A DNA stretch of 60,063 bases from an uncultured Bacteroidales bacterium (GCA_947175245.1 CAMWLW010000005.1:1-60063), one strand, 5' to 3'. Positions 1-8,328 are shown, counted from the first letter of the stretch. Program-made: numbers and translations. The notes: generated by a model not told the origin, from the letters alone.

Positions 1-243
1 GCGCATCTTGGCACCCTCGCCCAGGGTGTTGATACTTCTGATGCGGCGGCGCAGCTGAATCTTAGGCATGTCGCCCGACAGCCGGCTGATGGTGTAGATC
101 GACGAGCGGTCGAGGTAGCTGTGGGGAAAGTGGTGCAACAGGTCATAGACCGACTTTATGCCGAGCTCTTTTTCAAGCAGTTCGGCACGTTTAGGGCCTA
201 TTCCCTTGACAAACTTCGTTTCGTGCCGTCTCAGGGAATTCAT
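1..243 (-). CDS. recG: ATP-dependent DNA helicase RecG (N-terminal fragment)
   Basis: Only the first ~81 codons lie in the window; the gene runs off the left edge. The N-terminus reads MNSLRRHETKFVKGIGPKRA and continues with a DLLHHFPHSYLDRS motif, the signature of the RecG wedge-domain leader (KGVGPKRA, then a DLLxxFPxxYxDRS block). RecG remodels stalled replication forks and branched recombination intermediates. The ATG (243-241) overlaps the ispD stop codon (242-240) as ATGA, so translation is probably coupled to ispD. The helicase motifs lie outside the window, so integrity of the gene cannot be judged. Confidence 0.88.
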   Translation of the reverse strand, partial: MNSLRRHETKFVKGIGPKRAELLEKELGIKSVYDLLHHFPHSYLDRSSIYTISRLSGDMPKIQLRRRIRSINTLGEGAKMR

Positions 244-932
244 GACTCTTGGGTGAGATACCACGATGCGAGCGCGATGTCGCCGGGATTGGTTATCTTG
301 ATGTTGCGTGGTGATGACTCAATGAGCGTGGTGGCTGTCATGCCGGCGGCAGCCATTACCGAGGCGTCGTCGGTGAACGAGTTGCGGTAGGGCAGAGTGT
401 ATGCCCGCTTCAGGTCGGCAACCATGAATCCCTGGGGGGTAGCCACCGCGCGGTATTCGCTGCGGGTGACAGCTACCGAGCTGCCATCGGGCAACAGCTG
501 TCTCAGCGAGTCGGTGACCGGGCATACAGGCACGACCGACGTGGCGGCGTGGCATGCGCCGATAATCTCTCTCACCGTGGCGGCGTCTATGAGCGGGCGT
601 GCGCCGTCGTGAACGAGTACGATATCGTTGTCGCCGCATGTCGTGATAGTGTCGAGCGCGTTTTTGACCGACTCCCAGCGTGTGGCACCGCCTGTGACGA
701 TTTCACCCGTCGGACAGTTGTGTCCGGCGGCGAGCTGTCGCCAGTAGTCGGCCATCGGTTCGCTTACGACGGTTATGATATGCGAGTCGGGAGCGGCGAG
801 TAGCATGCGCCCGATAGTGTGGCAAAGCACCGGGCGGTCGCCGAGCATGCAGTATTGTTTCGGAACATCAGCCCCGAAACGGCTGCCTGTACCACCGGCT
901 ACAATAATAATATGTATGTTCCTTTTGCTCAT
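240..932 (-). CDS. ispD: 2-C-methyl-D-erythritol 4-phosphate cytidylyltransferase (IspD)
   Basis: Protein of 230 aa, the usual size for monofunctional IspD. It transfers CMP from CTP to MEP in the non-mevalonate isoprenoid pathway in the cytosol. The N-terminal nucleotide-binding loop (GGTGSRFGADVPKQ, ~residues 13-26) and the VLVHDGARPL motif (~104-113) are both present, followed by a TDSL segment and a conserved ATPQGF stretch. No IspF domain is fused. It is the first gene of an ispD-recG pair with a 4-nt overlap. A -7 box sits only about 8 bp upstream of the ATG, so the transcript may have almost no leader. Confidence 0.95.
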   Translation of the reverse strand: MSKRNIHIIIVAGGTGSRFGADVPKQYCMLGDRPVLCHTIGRMLLAAPDSHIITVVSEPMADYWRQLAAGHNCPTGEIVTGGATRWESVKNALDTITTCGDNDIVLVHDGARPLIDAATVREIIGACHAATSVVPVCPVTDSLRQLLPDGSSVAVTRSEYRAVATPQGFMVADLKRAYTLPYRNSFTDDASVMAAAGMTATTLIESSPRNIKITNPGDIALASWYLTQES

Positions 933-940
933 CAGTAATA

Positions 941-948
941 CAAAATTA
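941..948 (-). promoter_or_regulatory. Bacteroidetes -7 box for ispD-recG
   Basis: The minus strand reads TAATTTTG, matching the Bacteroidetes TAnnTTTG -7 consensus. It lies 8 bp upstream of the ispD ATG, implying a leaderless or very short-leader mRNA. No clear TTTG -33 element was seen. Confidence 0.5.
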
Positions 949-996
949 CTGATATATAGTGAAAATTATGACAGTAATTAAGTTTAATTAATTTTG

Positions 997-1017
997 GTGG
1001 GCAGCTATCCTGCCCAC
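997..1017. repeat. perfect 8-bp inverted repeat upstream of small gene
   Basis: GTGGGCAG - 5 nt - CTGCCCAC is a perfect dyad. It ends 8 bp before the -7 box of the next gene and covers the place where a -33 element would normally lie. It is therefore a plausible operator. There is no T-run, so it is not a good terminator for anything reading through. Confidence 0.45.
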
Positions 1018-1025
1018 TGTGACGC

Positions 1026-1033
1026 TAACTTTG
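1026..1033 (+). promoter_or_regulatory. Bacteroidetes -7 box (TAACTTTG)
   Basis: Exact TAnnTTTG match 27 bp upstream of the ATG at 1061. The proper -33 spacing falls inside the inverted repeat at 997-1017. Confidence 0.6.
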
Positions 1034-1060
1034 CACTGTAAACAAAAAGTCAGCAGAATT

Positions 1061-1324
1061 ATGAATACTCAATTACACACTACCGACACAGTATATGCAA
1101 CCGTTCTCTCGGGTCACCGCACGCTTGTACAGCTCACGCTCTCGGGTTTCGGCTCGATAACCGAACTCATGAAATCGATATGTTCGCATCTGCACGGGGT
1201 GGCTGGTCTGGTGACGGTAGAGCTGCGCAACAGCACGCTGGGCTGGCTTGAGCGCCGCTCGCTTAGGTTGAGTGCTACGGTCGCGCCGGTTCAGTCAGCG
1301 CCGGTTCAGCTCACACTGTTCTGA
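1061..1324 (+). CDS. small hypothetical protein (87 aa)
   Basis: I do not recognise a named family. The start at 1061 (MNTQLHTTDTVYATVLSGHR) is chosen because a -7 box lies at 1026-1033, so a longer reading from 1019 would begin upstream of the transcription start. The protein is soluble, with no signal peptide or membrane segment. It has a short V-rich beta section followed by a VELRNSTLGWLERRSLRL segment. Its last 30 bp overlap the 3' end of the convergent pnuT gene. A perfect inverted repeat lies just upstream of its promoter and could be an operator. The promoter and clean reading frame make it a likely real gene, but the function is unknown. Confidence 0.6.
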   Translation: MNTQLHTTDTVYATVLSGHRTLVQLTLSGFGSITELMKSICSHLHGVAGLVTVELRNSTLGWLERRSLRLSATVAPVQSAPVQLTLF

Positions 1325-1909
1325 GGCTGCCATCCTCTTCCACTTGGCATAGCCGGCAAATGCAACTACTGTGTAGATGGCATATAGAACTGCATAAAAA
1401 TAGATGCCTTTGTATATATACAGGCCCCCACACACTGCGTCGACCATAATCCATGCAAGCCATTGCTCGACCCACTTACGTGCCAGCATCCACGTTCCCA
1501 CAATGCTGAGGGCTGTAGTAAACGAGTCGGCTACTGGTACGGTACTGTCGGTAAATGTTACAAGAATGAACCATATAGCTGCCCAGACGGCGGCAAGACC
1601 GGGCACGACAAACCACAACAGGCTCACCGGCATGTATGTGACAGGCCGGTGAGCTTTTGATTTGTCAGGTTGTGGTTTCTCTTTATGGCTTGCACGAGTC
1701 CAGTGGATATAACCGTATATGGCCATAAGGAGATAGTAGATGTTGATGCCGAAGTCGGCATACAGTCCGCGTGAGAAATAGACATACAAAGATATCATCG
1801 GCATTATGATCGATACTAACCATACACGTCTGTCGGCATGATACTCAAACCATAGGTATAGCAGACCGACGATGAAGCCGAGAACCTCTATGAATAAATC
1901 CCACGTCAT
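1295..1909 (-). CDS. pnuT: PnuC-family permease, probably PnuT thiamine transporter
   Basis: Integral membrane protein of 204 aa with about seven hydrophobic segments and a PnuC-type core (GFIVGLLYLWFE near the N-terminus, then the IYYLLMAIYGYIHW stretch). PnuC proteins are facilitators for vitamin precursors trapped by phosphorylation. In Bacteroidetes the copies that follow a TPP riboswitch and a TonB receptor are assigned to thiamine (PnuT). Here it starts 12 bp after the receptor stop and shares its riboswitch, so thiamine is the best substrate call; nicotinamide riboside is the family alternative. A thiamine pyrophosphokinase gene, often the third member of this operon, is not in the window. 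Confidence 0.88.
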   Translation of the reverse strand: MTWDLFIEVLGFIVGLLYLWFEYHADRRVWLVSIIMPMISLYVYFSRGLYADFGINIYYLLMAIYGYIHWTRASHKEKPQPDKSKAHRPVTYMPVSLLWFVVPGLAAVWAAIWFILVTFTDSTVPVADSFTTALSIVGTWMLARKWVEQWLAWIMVDAVCGGLYIYKGIYFYAVLYAIYTVVAFAGYAKWKRMAASEQCELNRR

Positions 1910-1921
1910 ATCGTTGCGTTA

Positions 1922-4168
1922 TCAGAAACTGAGTGAAACGGTTCCCATCACGTTGGTGGTAGCCTGTGCAGCATAGCCTGCATAACGGTAGATGACTTTC
2001 TCGCCACCGTCGACATAGTAACCGGCACCGGCATAGCCGTTGTTGCAGTACTCCTTGTTGAATAGGTTGTAGATGGCAAAGCCGAGTCGCATAGCCTTGA
2101 TGCCGTGAAGATTATGGAATGTGTACCCGAGGTGTAGGTTGCTCACGCAGTAGCCGTCGAGCTTGGCCTCGGCCGAGCGTGCGTTGTTCATGTACTGGCT
2201 TGATACATATTGGGTGGTGAGTTTCGCATCGAAGCCTTTGACTTTGAAGTTAAAGGCGTTGTAGAGTATTACCGACGGCGAGAAGGCGATGGGGGTGTCG
2301 CCACAGTCGATGGTGATTGGGTTGGTCCACTCGTCCTCATAGATATACTCGACAAAGTTCTTGATGCGGTTGCGCGAGAAGGTGGCGTTGATGTCCCAGC
2401 TAAACCATTTGAGGGGGTGCAGTCCGGCCTGAATCTCGATGCCGGCGCGGTAACTTGACGGTACGTTGACACTTAGAGGGTTGCCGGTATCCGAGAGCTG
2501 TCCGGTGACTACGAGCTGGTCTTTGTAGTCCATATAATAGAGGTTGACGCCGACGTTGAACAGCGGTGTGACATAGTTGTAGCCGAGCTCATAGTCAAAG
2601 AGGCGTTCGGCACTGGGCAGACGGTTGGCGTCGCCGTCAGTGAAGTTGTCGCGAACGGGCTCTTTATGGGCCACACTCCATGAAGCGAACGCGCGGTGGT
2701 TGCCGGCGGTGTAGTTGATACCGGCCTTGGGGTTGAAGAAATTGTAGTCGCGGCAGATGTCGAGCAGGGCCATGCCGTCGGTGTTCCAGTCAAAGTTGTC
2801 GCTGACACCCTTGATGGTGTAGTGTATGTGGCGGTACTGGAGGTCGGCATAGACGGTCCAGTTGCGGTTGATTGACACATCGCCGCGGGAGTAGATGTTG
2901 AAGTCGAGCTTACGGCCGGTGTTGTTGTAGTACTGCTGCAGGGGGTCGATGGGGCCGACGTAGTTGCGCACCCACTCGACCTGTCCGTAGTGTATGCCGC
3001 GGTGGTAGTTGAGTGCCGAGCCGATGGTGACGTTGGCGCGCTGACTGCGGAACTTGGCGTTGATGATTCCGCCGCCAAAGTCGTTGTCGTTGAATTTCAG
3101 GCGTATGAGGTCGCTTTTTTTGATTTTGTTGCCATCGGCGTCGTAGAACGATTCCAGACCATACTCGGTGAGGGTGCGGTTGGTCTTGTATTGTTCATAG
3201 TAGCCGTCGCCCTTGGTGTAGTGTAGCGCGGCGTTGAGCGACCACTGCGAGCTCAATGTCTGAGTGAGCATGAGCTGGACATGGTGCTGGACGAAATTGT
3301 CACACTGGTCGGGGTAGTAGGCTGTCTTGCCGTCCTTGTCGGTGTACTCACCGCACGGGTTGTAGCGGCGTCCGAACTCCTTCATCTGCTCGGCCGAGGC
3401 ATAGTCCCATGCCATGTAGGTCTGCTCCTTGCCGCCAAAGGCGAGCAGTCGCACGAGGGTCTTGGCCGATGAGTAGGCCAGCTGTCCCTGGTAGCTCCAC
3501 AGCTTGGAGAACGCGCGGTCAATGTAGCCGTCCGAGCCTATGTGACTGAAGCGTGCATCGACCGTCCAGTGGTCGCCGAACGTTCCCGAACCGACCTTGA
3601 CAGTCTGACGGTTGGCGTTGTACGAGCCGTAGGACGCGATGACGTCGGCGTACCGTTCACGCGATGGGGCATCGGTGGTGAGGTTGATGCTGGCTCCGAA
3701 CGCACCGGCACCGTTGGTCGATGTGCCGGCGCCGCGCTGCACCTGTATTTCACGCACTGACGACACCAGGTCGGGCATATTGACCCAGTAGACATTGTGG
3801 CTTTCTGAGTCGTTGATAGGCACGCCGTTGGTGGTGATGTTGATACGTGAGGGGTCAGTACCGCGGACGCGTATAGATGAATAGCCTATGCCACCGCCTG
3901 CATCGCCGGTCACCACGACCGACGGAACCTGTTCGAGCAGGAACGGAATGTCGCGGCCATCATTTTCTGATGCCAACTGTTCTCTTGTGAGATTGGTAAA
4001 TGCGATCGGGGTGGTGACGGTAGCTTTGTTGGCCACGACCTCGACGGCATGAAGGTTAACTACTGCCGAGTCGTTGTACTCGGTTTCATTCTGGGCTGCC
4101 GATGCAAAAAACGGCAGCGAAGCGGATGCTGTAAGCAGCACCGCACGATGAAGCTGTTTCTTCGTCAT
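1922..4168 (-). CDS. TonB-dependent outer-membrane receptor, likely for thiamine
   Basis: 748 aa with a signal peptide (ending near FFASAAQ). It has a plug domain (~residues 45-165; the IRVRGTDPSRINITTNGVP block is typical) and a long 22-strand-type barrel ending in the outer-membrane C-terminal signature GTVSLSF. There is no N-terminal carboxypeptidase-regulatory domain, so it is a classic vitamin/siderophore receptor and not SusC. A TPP riboswitch immediately upstream and a PnuT permease immediately downstream point to TonB-energised uptake of thiamine across the outer membrane. The ATG is only a few nt past the riboswitch, consistent with control of translation initiation. Confidence 0.93.
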   Translation of the reverse strand: MTKKQLHRAVLLTASASLPFFASAAQNETEYNDSAVVNLHAVEVVANKATVTTPIAFTNLTREQLASENDGRDIPFLLEQVPSVVVTGDAGGGIGYSSIRVRGTDPSRINITTNGVPINDSESHNVYWVNMPDLVSSVREIQVQRGAGTSTNGAGAFGASINLTTDAPSRERYADVIASYGSYNANRQTVKVGSGTFGDHWTVDARFSHIGSDGYIDRAFSKLWSYQGQLAYSSAKTLVRLLAFGGKEQTYMAWDYASAEQMKEFGRRYNPCGEYTDKDGKTAYYPDQCDNFVQHHVQLMLTQTLSSQWSLNAALHYTKGDGYYEQYKTNRTLTEYGLESFYDADGNKIKKSDLIRLKFNDNDFGGGIINAKFRSQRANVTIGSALNYHRGIHYGQVEWVRNYVGPIDPLQQYYNNTGRKLDFNIYSRGDVSINRNWTVYADLQYRHIHYTIKGVSDNFDWNTDGMALLDICRDYNFFNPKAGINYTAGNHRAFASWSVAHKEPVRDNFTDGDANRLPSAERLFDYELGYNYVTPLFNVGVNLYYMDYKDQLVVTGQLSDTGNPLSVNVPSSYRAGIEIQAGLHPLKWFSWDINATFSRNRIKNFVEYIYEDEWTNPITIDCGDTPIAFSPSVILYNAFNFKVKGFDAKLTTQYVSSQYMNNARSAEAKLDGYCVSNLHLGYTFHNLHGIKAMRLGFAIYNLFNKEYCNNGYAGAGYYVDGGEKVIYRYAGYAAQATTNVMGTVSLSF

Positions 4169-4175
4169 CCTTAAT

Positions 4176-4268
4176 TTTCACTACGCCGGTATTAACCGGA
4201 TCAGGTTCAAAGGGTGTAATCTCAGCCTCGGCAGGTCGCGCGCGAACGTGTCCGAAGCACCCCCATAA
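4176..4268 (-). promoter_or_regulatory. TPP (THI-box) riboswitch
   Basis: The minus strand carries the hallmark TPP aptamer elements in order. These are a 5' GGGGTGC stem strand, the GCTGAGA block with following ACCC (pyrimidine-sensor helix), then the TTTGAACCTGATCCGG pyrophosphate-sensor helix and the closing GCGTAGTGAAA. The start codon of the TonB receptor lies ~8 nt after the element. Binding of TPP is therefore likely to occlude ribosome access and turn off the receptor-pnuT operon when thiamine is sufficient. Confidence 0.96.
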
Positions 4269-4294
4269 GTTTATGTAAATTATCTCGAGTGGTG

Positions 4295-4302
4295 CAAAGG
4301 TA
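4295..4302 (-). promoter_or_regulatory. -7 box of the thiamine-uptake operon
   Basis: The minus strand reads TACCTTTG (TAnnTTTG). The predicted start of transcription falls near 4285-4290, shortly before the riboswitch aptamer. Confidence 0.6.
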
Positions 4303-4355
4303 ATGATTATTTTTGAAATTTATGACCTTCTTCCACCAAACGATTTAATTAAACT

Positions 4356-5069
4356 TTATAACCGGCCCTTTTCGGTATAAGAGTAGTAGCCCGACTGGGT
4401 TATGATAACGTGGTCAAGCACCCTGATGTCGAGGGTGGCGGCGCCGTTTTTGATGCGTCGGGTGATGTCGTCGTCCTGAGAACTCGGACTGAGATTGCCC
4501 GACGGGTGGTTGTGCACGAGTATCAGTGACGAGGCGAGTTTGTTGAGGGCGCTTTTAAGTATCAGTTTGACATCGACTACGGTTGATGCCGTGCCGCCGC
4601 GGCTAATACACTCGGTGGCAATGATGCGGTTGGCGCGCGAGAGGTGTATGACCCAGAACTCCTCATAGTTGATGAGCTCGAGTTTCTGCCTCATGACGGC
4701 ATAGACGTCGCGGCCGTCCTTTATCTGTTCGGGCAGTTCCTTACCGTCCTGGATACATCGCGTGCCGAGCTCGAAAGCGGCGAGCAGACTGATGGCCTTG
4801 GCCGGGCCTATACCATTGTAACGTCGTGTGAGCTCGTCGACCGACATGCGGGCGATACGTGATATGTTGTCGTCGTTGTCACGCAGTATCTCTCGGCTGA
4901 GGTCTATGACCGATTTGCCCACCATGCCGCTGCCGAGTATGATGGCCATCAGCTCGGCTTTGCTGAGCGACTGGATGCCGTTGCGCAGCGCTTTCTCGCG
5001 CGGCTTGTCGTCGACACTGAGGTCGGCCACGCGGGCTGAGAATAGAGGTTGCTGTTCGTCGTTATACAT
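4356..5069 (-). CDS. radC: RadC family JAB/MPN-domain protein
   Basis: 237 aa. An N-terminal UPF0758 helical region contains LSKAELMAIILGSGM (~residues 35-49) and a helix-hairpin-helix-like segment (YNGIGPAKA). It is followed by a JAB1/MPN domain carrying the zinc-binding signature HNHPSGNLSPSSQDD (~186-200). This is full length for the family. The biochemical role is unsettled; the historical DNA-repair label is not well supported experimentally. It lies 13 bp downstream of the GT2 gene on the same strand and is probably co-transcribed with it. Confidence 0.93.
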   Translation of the reverse strand: MYNDEQQPLFSARVADLSVDDKPREKALRNGIQSLSKAELMAIILGSGMVGKSVIDLSREILRDNDDNISRIARMSVDELTRRYNGIGPAKAISLLAAFELGTRCIQDGKELPEQIKDGRDVYAVMRQKLELINYEEFWVIHLSRANRIIATECISRGGTASTVVDVKLILKSALNKLASSLILVHNHPSGNLSPSSQDDDITRRIKNGAATLDIRVLDHVIITQSGYYSYTEKGRL

Positions 5070-5082
5070 GGTTTTGGGTGGG

Positions 5083-6078
5083 TTACTTTCCGCGTCTCAT
5101 CTCGATCTCCTCGTTCACGTCACGGCCGCGGCCAAATATTATCTTGATAGTGTACGCTTTGATAAATCCCCAGCCGTAGCCCCATAGCTGTATGAATGCC
5201 GCCGGGACTGCCATTGCTGCGATCTTGACACTGCGAGTCGACGCGAGTGCGCTGACAAACAGCAGTAGAATGTAGAGCGCGAACGGCAGCAGGAACCAGG
5301 GTGACACAATACAGGCAAGTAAAATCAGCGCGACCGAGCCGATGAGGAACAGTGCCGGCAGTGTGTGCACGAGCTTGAGCGAGCCGGGATAAAGCAGTTT
5401 GAGTGTTATGCGCGACATGCCGAACACGTAGACCTGACGAATGAAACGTCTGAAGTCCATGCGGCGTTTGTGGTAGACGAATGCCGGGCGTATCAGCGCT
5501 ATCGAGAAACCGGCGTTCTTGATGCGGGTGCTCATGTCTATGTCCTCGGAGAACATCTCGCGGAAGCCTCCGACCCGGCGGTAGACCTCGCGGCTGAAGC
5601 CTGTATTGAACGTGCGCGGTACGAATTTCTCGAGGCTGACTTTGCCGCCGCGTATGCCGCCGGTGGTCCAGAACGATGTCATGGCATAGTTGATAGCCTT
5701 CTGCACGTCGCTGAACGACTCGTGTGCAGCATCGGGGCCTCCATAGCAGTCGACGGGGTTGGCTGCCAGTTCGCGGGTAAGAGTCTCGAAGTAGGCGGGC
5801 GGTATGACGCAGTCTGAGTCGAAGAACACCAGATAGTCGCCGTGTGAGGCTTCGATACCGACATTGCGGGCAATCGAGCGCCCCTCGTTTTCTTTGGCTA
5901 TGTAGACAATCGGCAGCACGTCGCGGTAACGGTCGACAACCTCGCGGCACGGTACGGTCGAGCCGTCCTCGACAATCACCACCTCAAAGTCGCGGCATGT
6001 CTGGGCGGCGAGGCTGGCGAGCAGTTCGTCGACCTCGTCGGGGCGGTTGTACACCGGTATGATCACTGTATAGTTCAT
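5083..6078 (-). CDS. family 2 glycosyltransferase with C-terminal membrane anchor
   Basis: 331 aa from the start chosen at 6078 (MNYTVIIPVYNRPDEV). The -7 box lies at 6084-6091, so the upstream in-frame codon at 6096 would not be transcribed. The GT-A fold shows VEDGS (~37-41) and the metal-binding DSD motif (D87-S-D89). It continues with an ED/(R) acceptor region (SEDIDMSTRIKNAG). Two hydrophobic segments follow (~residues 230-285), so it is probably a membrane-associated inverting transferase acting on a lipid- or envelope-linked glycan. Substrate unknown. radC follows on the same strand. Confidence 0.88.
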   Translation of the reverse strand: MNYTVIIPVYNRPDEVDELLASLAAQTCRDFEVVIVEDGSTVPCREVVDRYRDVLPIVYIAKENEGRSIARNVGIEASHGDYLVFFDSDCVIPPAYFETLTRELAANPVDCYGGPDAAHESFSDVQKAINYAMTSFWTTGGIRGGKVSLEKFVPRTFNTGFSREVYRRVGGFREMFSEDIDMSTRIKNAGFSIALIRPAFVYHKRRMDFRRFIRQVYVFGMSRITLKLLYPGSLKLVHTLPALFLIGSVALILLACIVSPWFLLPFALYILLLFVSALASTRSVKIAAMAVPAAFIQLWGYGWGFIKAYTIKIIFGRGRDVNEEIEMRRGK

Positions 6079-6083
6079 GGTGA

Positions 6084-6111
6084 CAAAGATAATCAAATTT
6101 TTGTAACTTTG
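6084..6111. promoter_or_regulatory. divergent -7 boxes for the GT2 gene and menA
   Basis: The minus strand reads TATCTTTG at 6091-6084, 5 bp from the GT2 ATG. The plus strand reads TAACTTTG at 6104-6111, 23 bp from the menA ATG. The two -7 boxes are 12 bp apart, so the polymerases would compete for the same DNA. Confidence 0.6.
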
Positions 6112-6134
6112 TACCGCAAAAAGTTTATCATGTC

Positions 6135-7010
6135 ATGAATATTAAAGCATGGATTGAGGCCACGAGGCTGCGCACGTTGCCGGTGTCGCTTGCCGGCGTG
6201 GTCACCGTACTCGGTTATAACCTTATATATAATAATGTGAAGTGGGTGCCGCTGGTGATTTGTGCCCTCTTCGCGTTGTTGTGTCAGATAGCGTCGAACT
6301 ATGCCAACGAGTATTTTGACTTCAAGGCCGGTCGTGACCGTCAGGGTCGCGAGGGGCCCAGGCGTGGTGTGACCGAGGGTGACATCACCCCGTCGGCGAT
6401 GAAGCGGGCCGTGTTCGTGACCCTTGCCGTCGCCGCGTGTCTGGGACTGTCGCTCATATACTGGGGCGGTTGGTGGCTGATAGGTGCCGGCGCGGCGATA
6501 GGGCTTGGTGTGCTCGCTTACAGCACGGGGCCTTATCCGTTATCTACGCGAGGCTGGGGCGAAGTGGCTGTAGTGGTTTTCTTTGGTCTCGTGCCTGTCA
6601 ATCTCACCTACTATGTCGAGACGCTCGAGTGGTCGTGCGTTGTCTTGGCCGGCAGTCTTGCAATAGGACTGTTAGGCGCCAATGTAATTATTGTCAACAA
6701 TTACCGCGACGTGGATGATGACCGTGCCGTCAACAAGCTGACGCTTGCCGTGAGGTTCGGGAGGCCGTTCATGAGGTGTCTCTATGTGGCTAATGCTGTT
6801 GTGGCTATGGCGCTCGTGATGCCAGTTTGGACAGGCTTCAGCTACGGGTGGTGTGCAGTCCCGGTGCTGACGCTCGCCGGCGAGATTGCGATAGCGGTGA
6901 CAATGGGGCGCCGCGAGGGCAGGGCGCTGACGCCGTTGCTGGGCATGACGTCGGTGCTGATGTTCCTCTACGCCATCCTGTTTGTGGTGGCAGCGTCGAT
7001 AATGGCCTGA
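6135..7010 (+). CDS. menA: 1,4-dihydroxy-2-naphthoate polyprenyltransferase (MenA)
   Basis: 291 aa, a UbiA-superfamily integral membrane protein with eight to nine hydrophobic segments. Both Asp-rich prenyl-diphosphate/Mg motifs are present: N55-x3-YFD..GRD (~residues 55-68) and NNYRDVDDD (~187-195). MenA prenylates DHNA to demethylmenaquinone in the inner membrane, fitting an anaerobe that uses menaquinone with fumarate reductase. It has its own promoter, divergent from the GT2 gene. Its 3' end overlaps the convergent GT4 gene by 43 bp. Confidence 0.93.
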   Translation: MNIKAWIEATRLRTLPVSLAGVVTVLGYNLIYNNVKWVPLVICALFALLCQIASNYANEYFDFKAGRDRQGREGPRRGVTEGDITPSAMKRAVFVTLAVAACLGLSLIYWGGWWLIGAGAAIGLGVLAYSTGPYPLSTRGWGEVAVVVFFGLVPVNLTYYVETLEWSCVVLAGSLAIGLLGANVIIVNNYRDVDDDRAVNKLTLAVRFGRPFMRCLYVANAVVAMALVMPVWTGFSYGWCAVPVLTLAGEIAIAVTMGRREGRALTPLLGMTSVLMFLYAILFVVAASIMA

Positions 7011-8218
7011 GTGACAGCCTGAGCGCCAAATTTTGATTTTATGGTCGCATGTTGCTGCTCGCGGTCGGCAGGGGCGTTGAGGGCCGATATGATGCCGCGT
7101 GCCACGCTGTCGGGTGTCGAGTCGGTGATATAGCCGTCGACACCGTCGGTCACGATGTCGCGCTGACCGCCGTTGCCAGTGGTGACGGGAGTACAGCCGG
7201 CAGCCATTCCCTCGATGATTGTGCCGGGTAGTGTCTCGAAACGCGATGTTGACAACACAATGTCGGCCGAGGCATACAGCTCGCGTATCACAATTGGGTC
7301 GGTGATGCGGCCTGTGTGTACATGATTGAAATTCAGTTTATTCAACGCTTCGGGATATCGCAGGGTGCCGAAGAATACTGCCTGACACTGACGGGCGGTC
7401 TCGGGTTCAAGCTCGGCGACACGATTTAGTGACTCGATAGCCAGGTCGAAGCCCTTGATCGGGTCATCGAGGCGTGCCGCACCCATCACTATTAGCCGCT
7501 TGGCGCGGTCAATGCCGTCGGGCAGGGGAGTGCCCTTGGGACGGGTATAGAAATCGGCATCGGGGAAGACGTTGTGAATGACCCTGACATCGGCGTCGCA
7601 GAGTAGAGAACCGGCGCGGGCACAGTCGGCGAGCCAGTTGCTCACCGCTATCATGGTCATGTTTGAGGCCTCGTCATAAAGTCGTTTTTTCTGAGTCCAT
7701 CCCCGGCGTGACAGGTCGTTGGCGTGAGTACCGTGCCTGTAATAGCGGCAGTTGCCACAGCGGTCGAGGTAGCCGCGGCAGTCGAGTGCATGGTGACACG
7801 ACCCTGTCATACACCACATGTCGTGCATAATCCACAGTATGCGTTTGCCTGTAGCAGCGAGCCGTTCTATTCCTTTCAACGACATCATGCCCTGATTTAT
7901 CCATGCGAGAATGACGGCGTCGGCCTCTCTGACAAGTTTGTGACGCGACAGGTCGTAGCCGAAGTTGGCCACCGACACTTTGAACAGGTCGGGACGGTTG
8001 AACCCGTTGTGGGCGTATATATAGGCACGTTCGGCCACAAAACGCGCTTTGCGGCCAAGCGGTGAGCCGATGAGGTGTATATTCGGGTCATCGCTCAACT
8101 TGTTGATGACCAGCATCGACGCGTCAATACCGCGGTCGCGCAGGGCGTGCATCAGCCGGGTTGTCACCACGGCGGCACCACCTGTCAGGTCGCTGTTGCT
8201 TATGAGTACAATTTTCAT
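6968..8218 (-). CDS. family 4/1 glycosyltransferase (GT-B fold)
   Basis: 416 aa. The N-terminal Rossmann half begins MKIVLISNSDLTGGAAVVTT. The C-terminal donor-binding half contains VMGAARLDDPIKGFDLAI and the E-x7-E-type block FETLPGTIIEGMAAG (~residues 339-353). Between them is a cysteine cluster (C..SCHHALDC..DRCGNC, ~residues 138-158) seen in WcaC/colanic-acid-like GT4 proteins, possibly a zinc site. It probably builds a surface polysaccharide, but the acceptor is unknown. It stands alone on the minus strand with a -7 box about 10 bp upstream of the ATG. Confidence 0.88.
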   Translation of the reverse strand: MKIVLISNSDLTGGAAVVTTRLMHALRDRGIDASMLVINKLSDDPNIHLIGSPLGRKARFVAERAYIYAHNGFNRPDLFKVSVANFGYDLSRHKLVREADAVILAWINQGMMSLKGIERLAATGKRILWIMHDMWCMTGSCHHALDCRGYLDRCGNCRYYRHGTHANDLSRRGWTQKKRLYDEASNMTMIAVSNWLADCARAGSLLCDADVRVIHNVFPDADFYTRPKGTPLPDGIDRAKRLIVMGAARLDDPIKGFDLAIESLNRVAELEPETARQCQAVFFGTLRYPEALNKLNFNHVHTGRITDPIVIRELYASADIVLSTSRFETLPGTIIEGMAAGCTPVTTGNGGQRDIVTDGVDGYITDSTPDSVARGIISALNAPADREQQHATIKSKFGAQAVTQAIIDAATTNRMA

Positions 8219-8228
8219 AACTATTGTG

Positions 8229-8236
8229 CAAAGTTA
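8229..8236 (-). promoter_or_regulatory. -7 box of the GT4 gene
   Basis: The minus strand reads TAACTTTG, 10 bp upstream of the start at 8218, so the mRNA leader would be only a few nucleotides. Confidence 0.55.
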
Positions 8237-8279
8237 GCACAACCGAGCGGTAAAACAATCCTTATTTACCAAAAACCGT

Positions 8280-8310
8280 TTTGCAAATTCACTATTTTAA
8301 ATTAACTTTG
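8280..8310 (+). promoter_or_regulatory. consensus Bacteroidetes promoter of tRNA-Arg
   Basis: TTTG at 8280-8283, a 19-bp spacer, then TAACTTTG at 8303-8310. This is an exact match to the Bacteroidetes housekeeping promoter. The tRNA 5' end lies 18 bp beyond the -7 box. Confidence 0.8.
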
Positions 8311-8328
8311 TGCTCACAAACGACAATT

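Noticed and set aside
1922..4168. TonB receptor as a SusC-type glycan transporter
   Set aside because: It lacks the N-terminal regulatory domain and a SusD partner, and it is under a TPP riboswitch.
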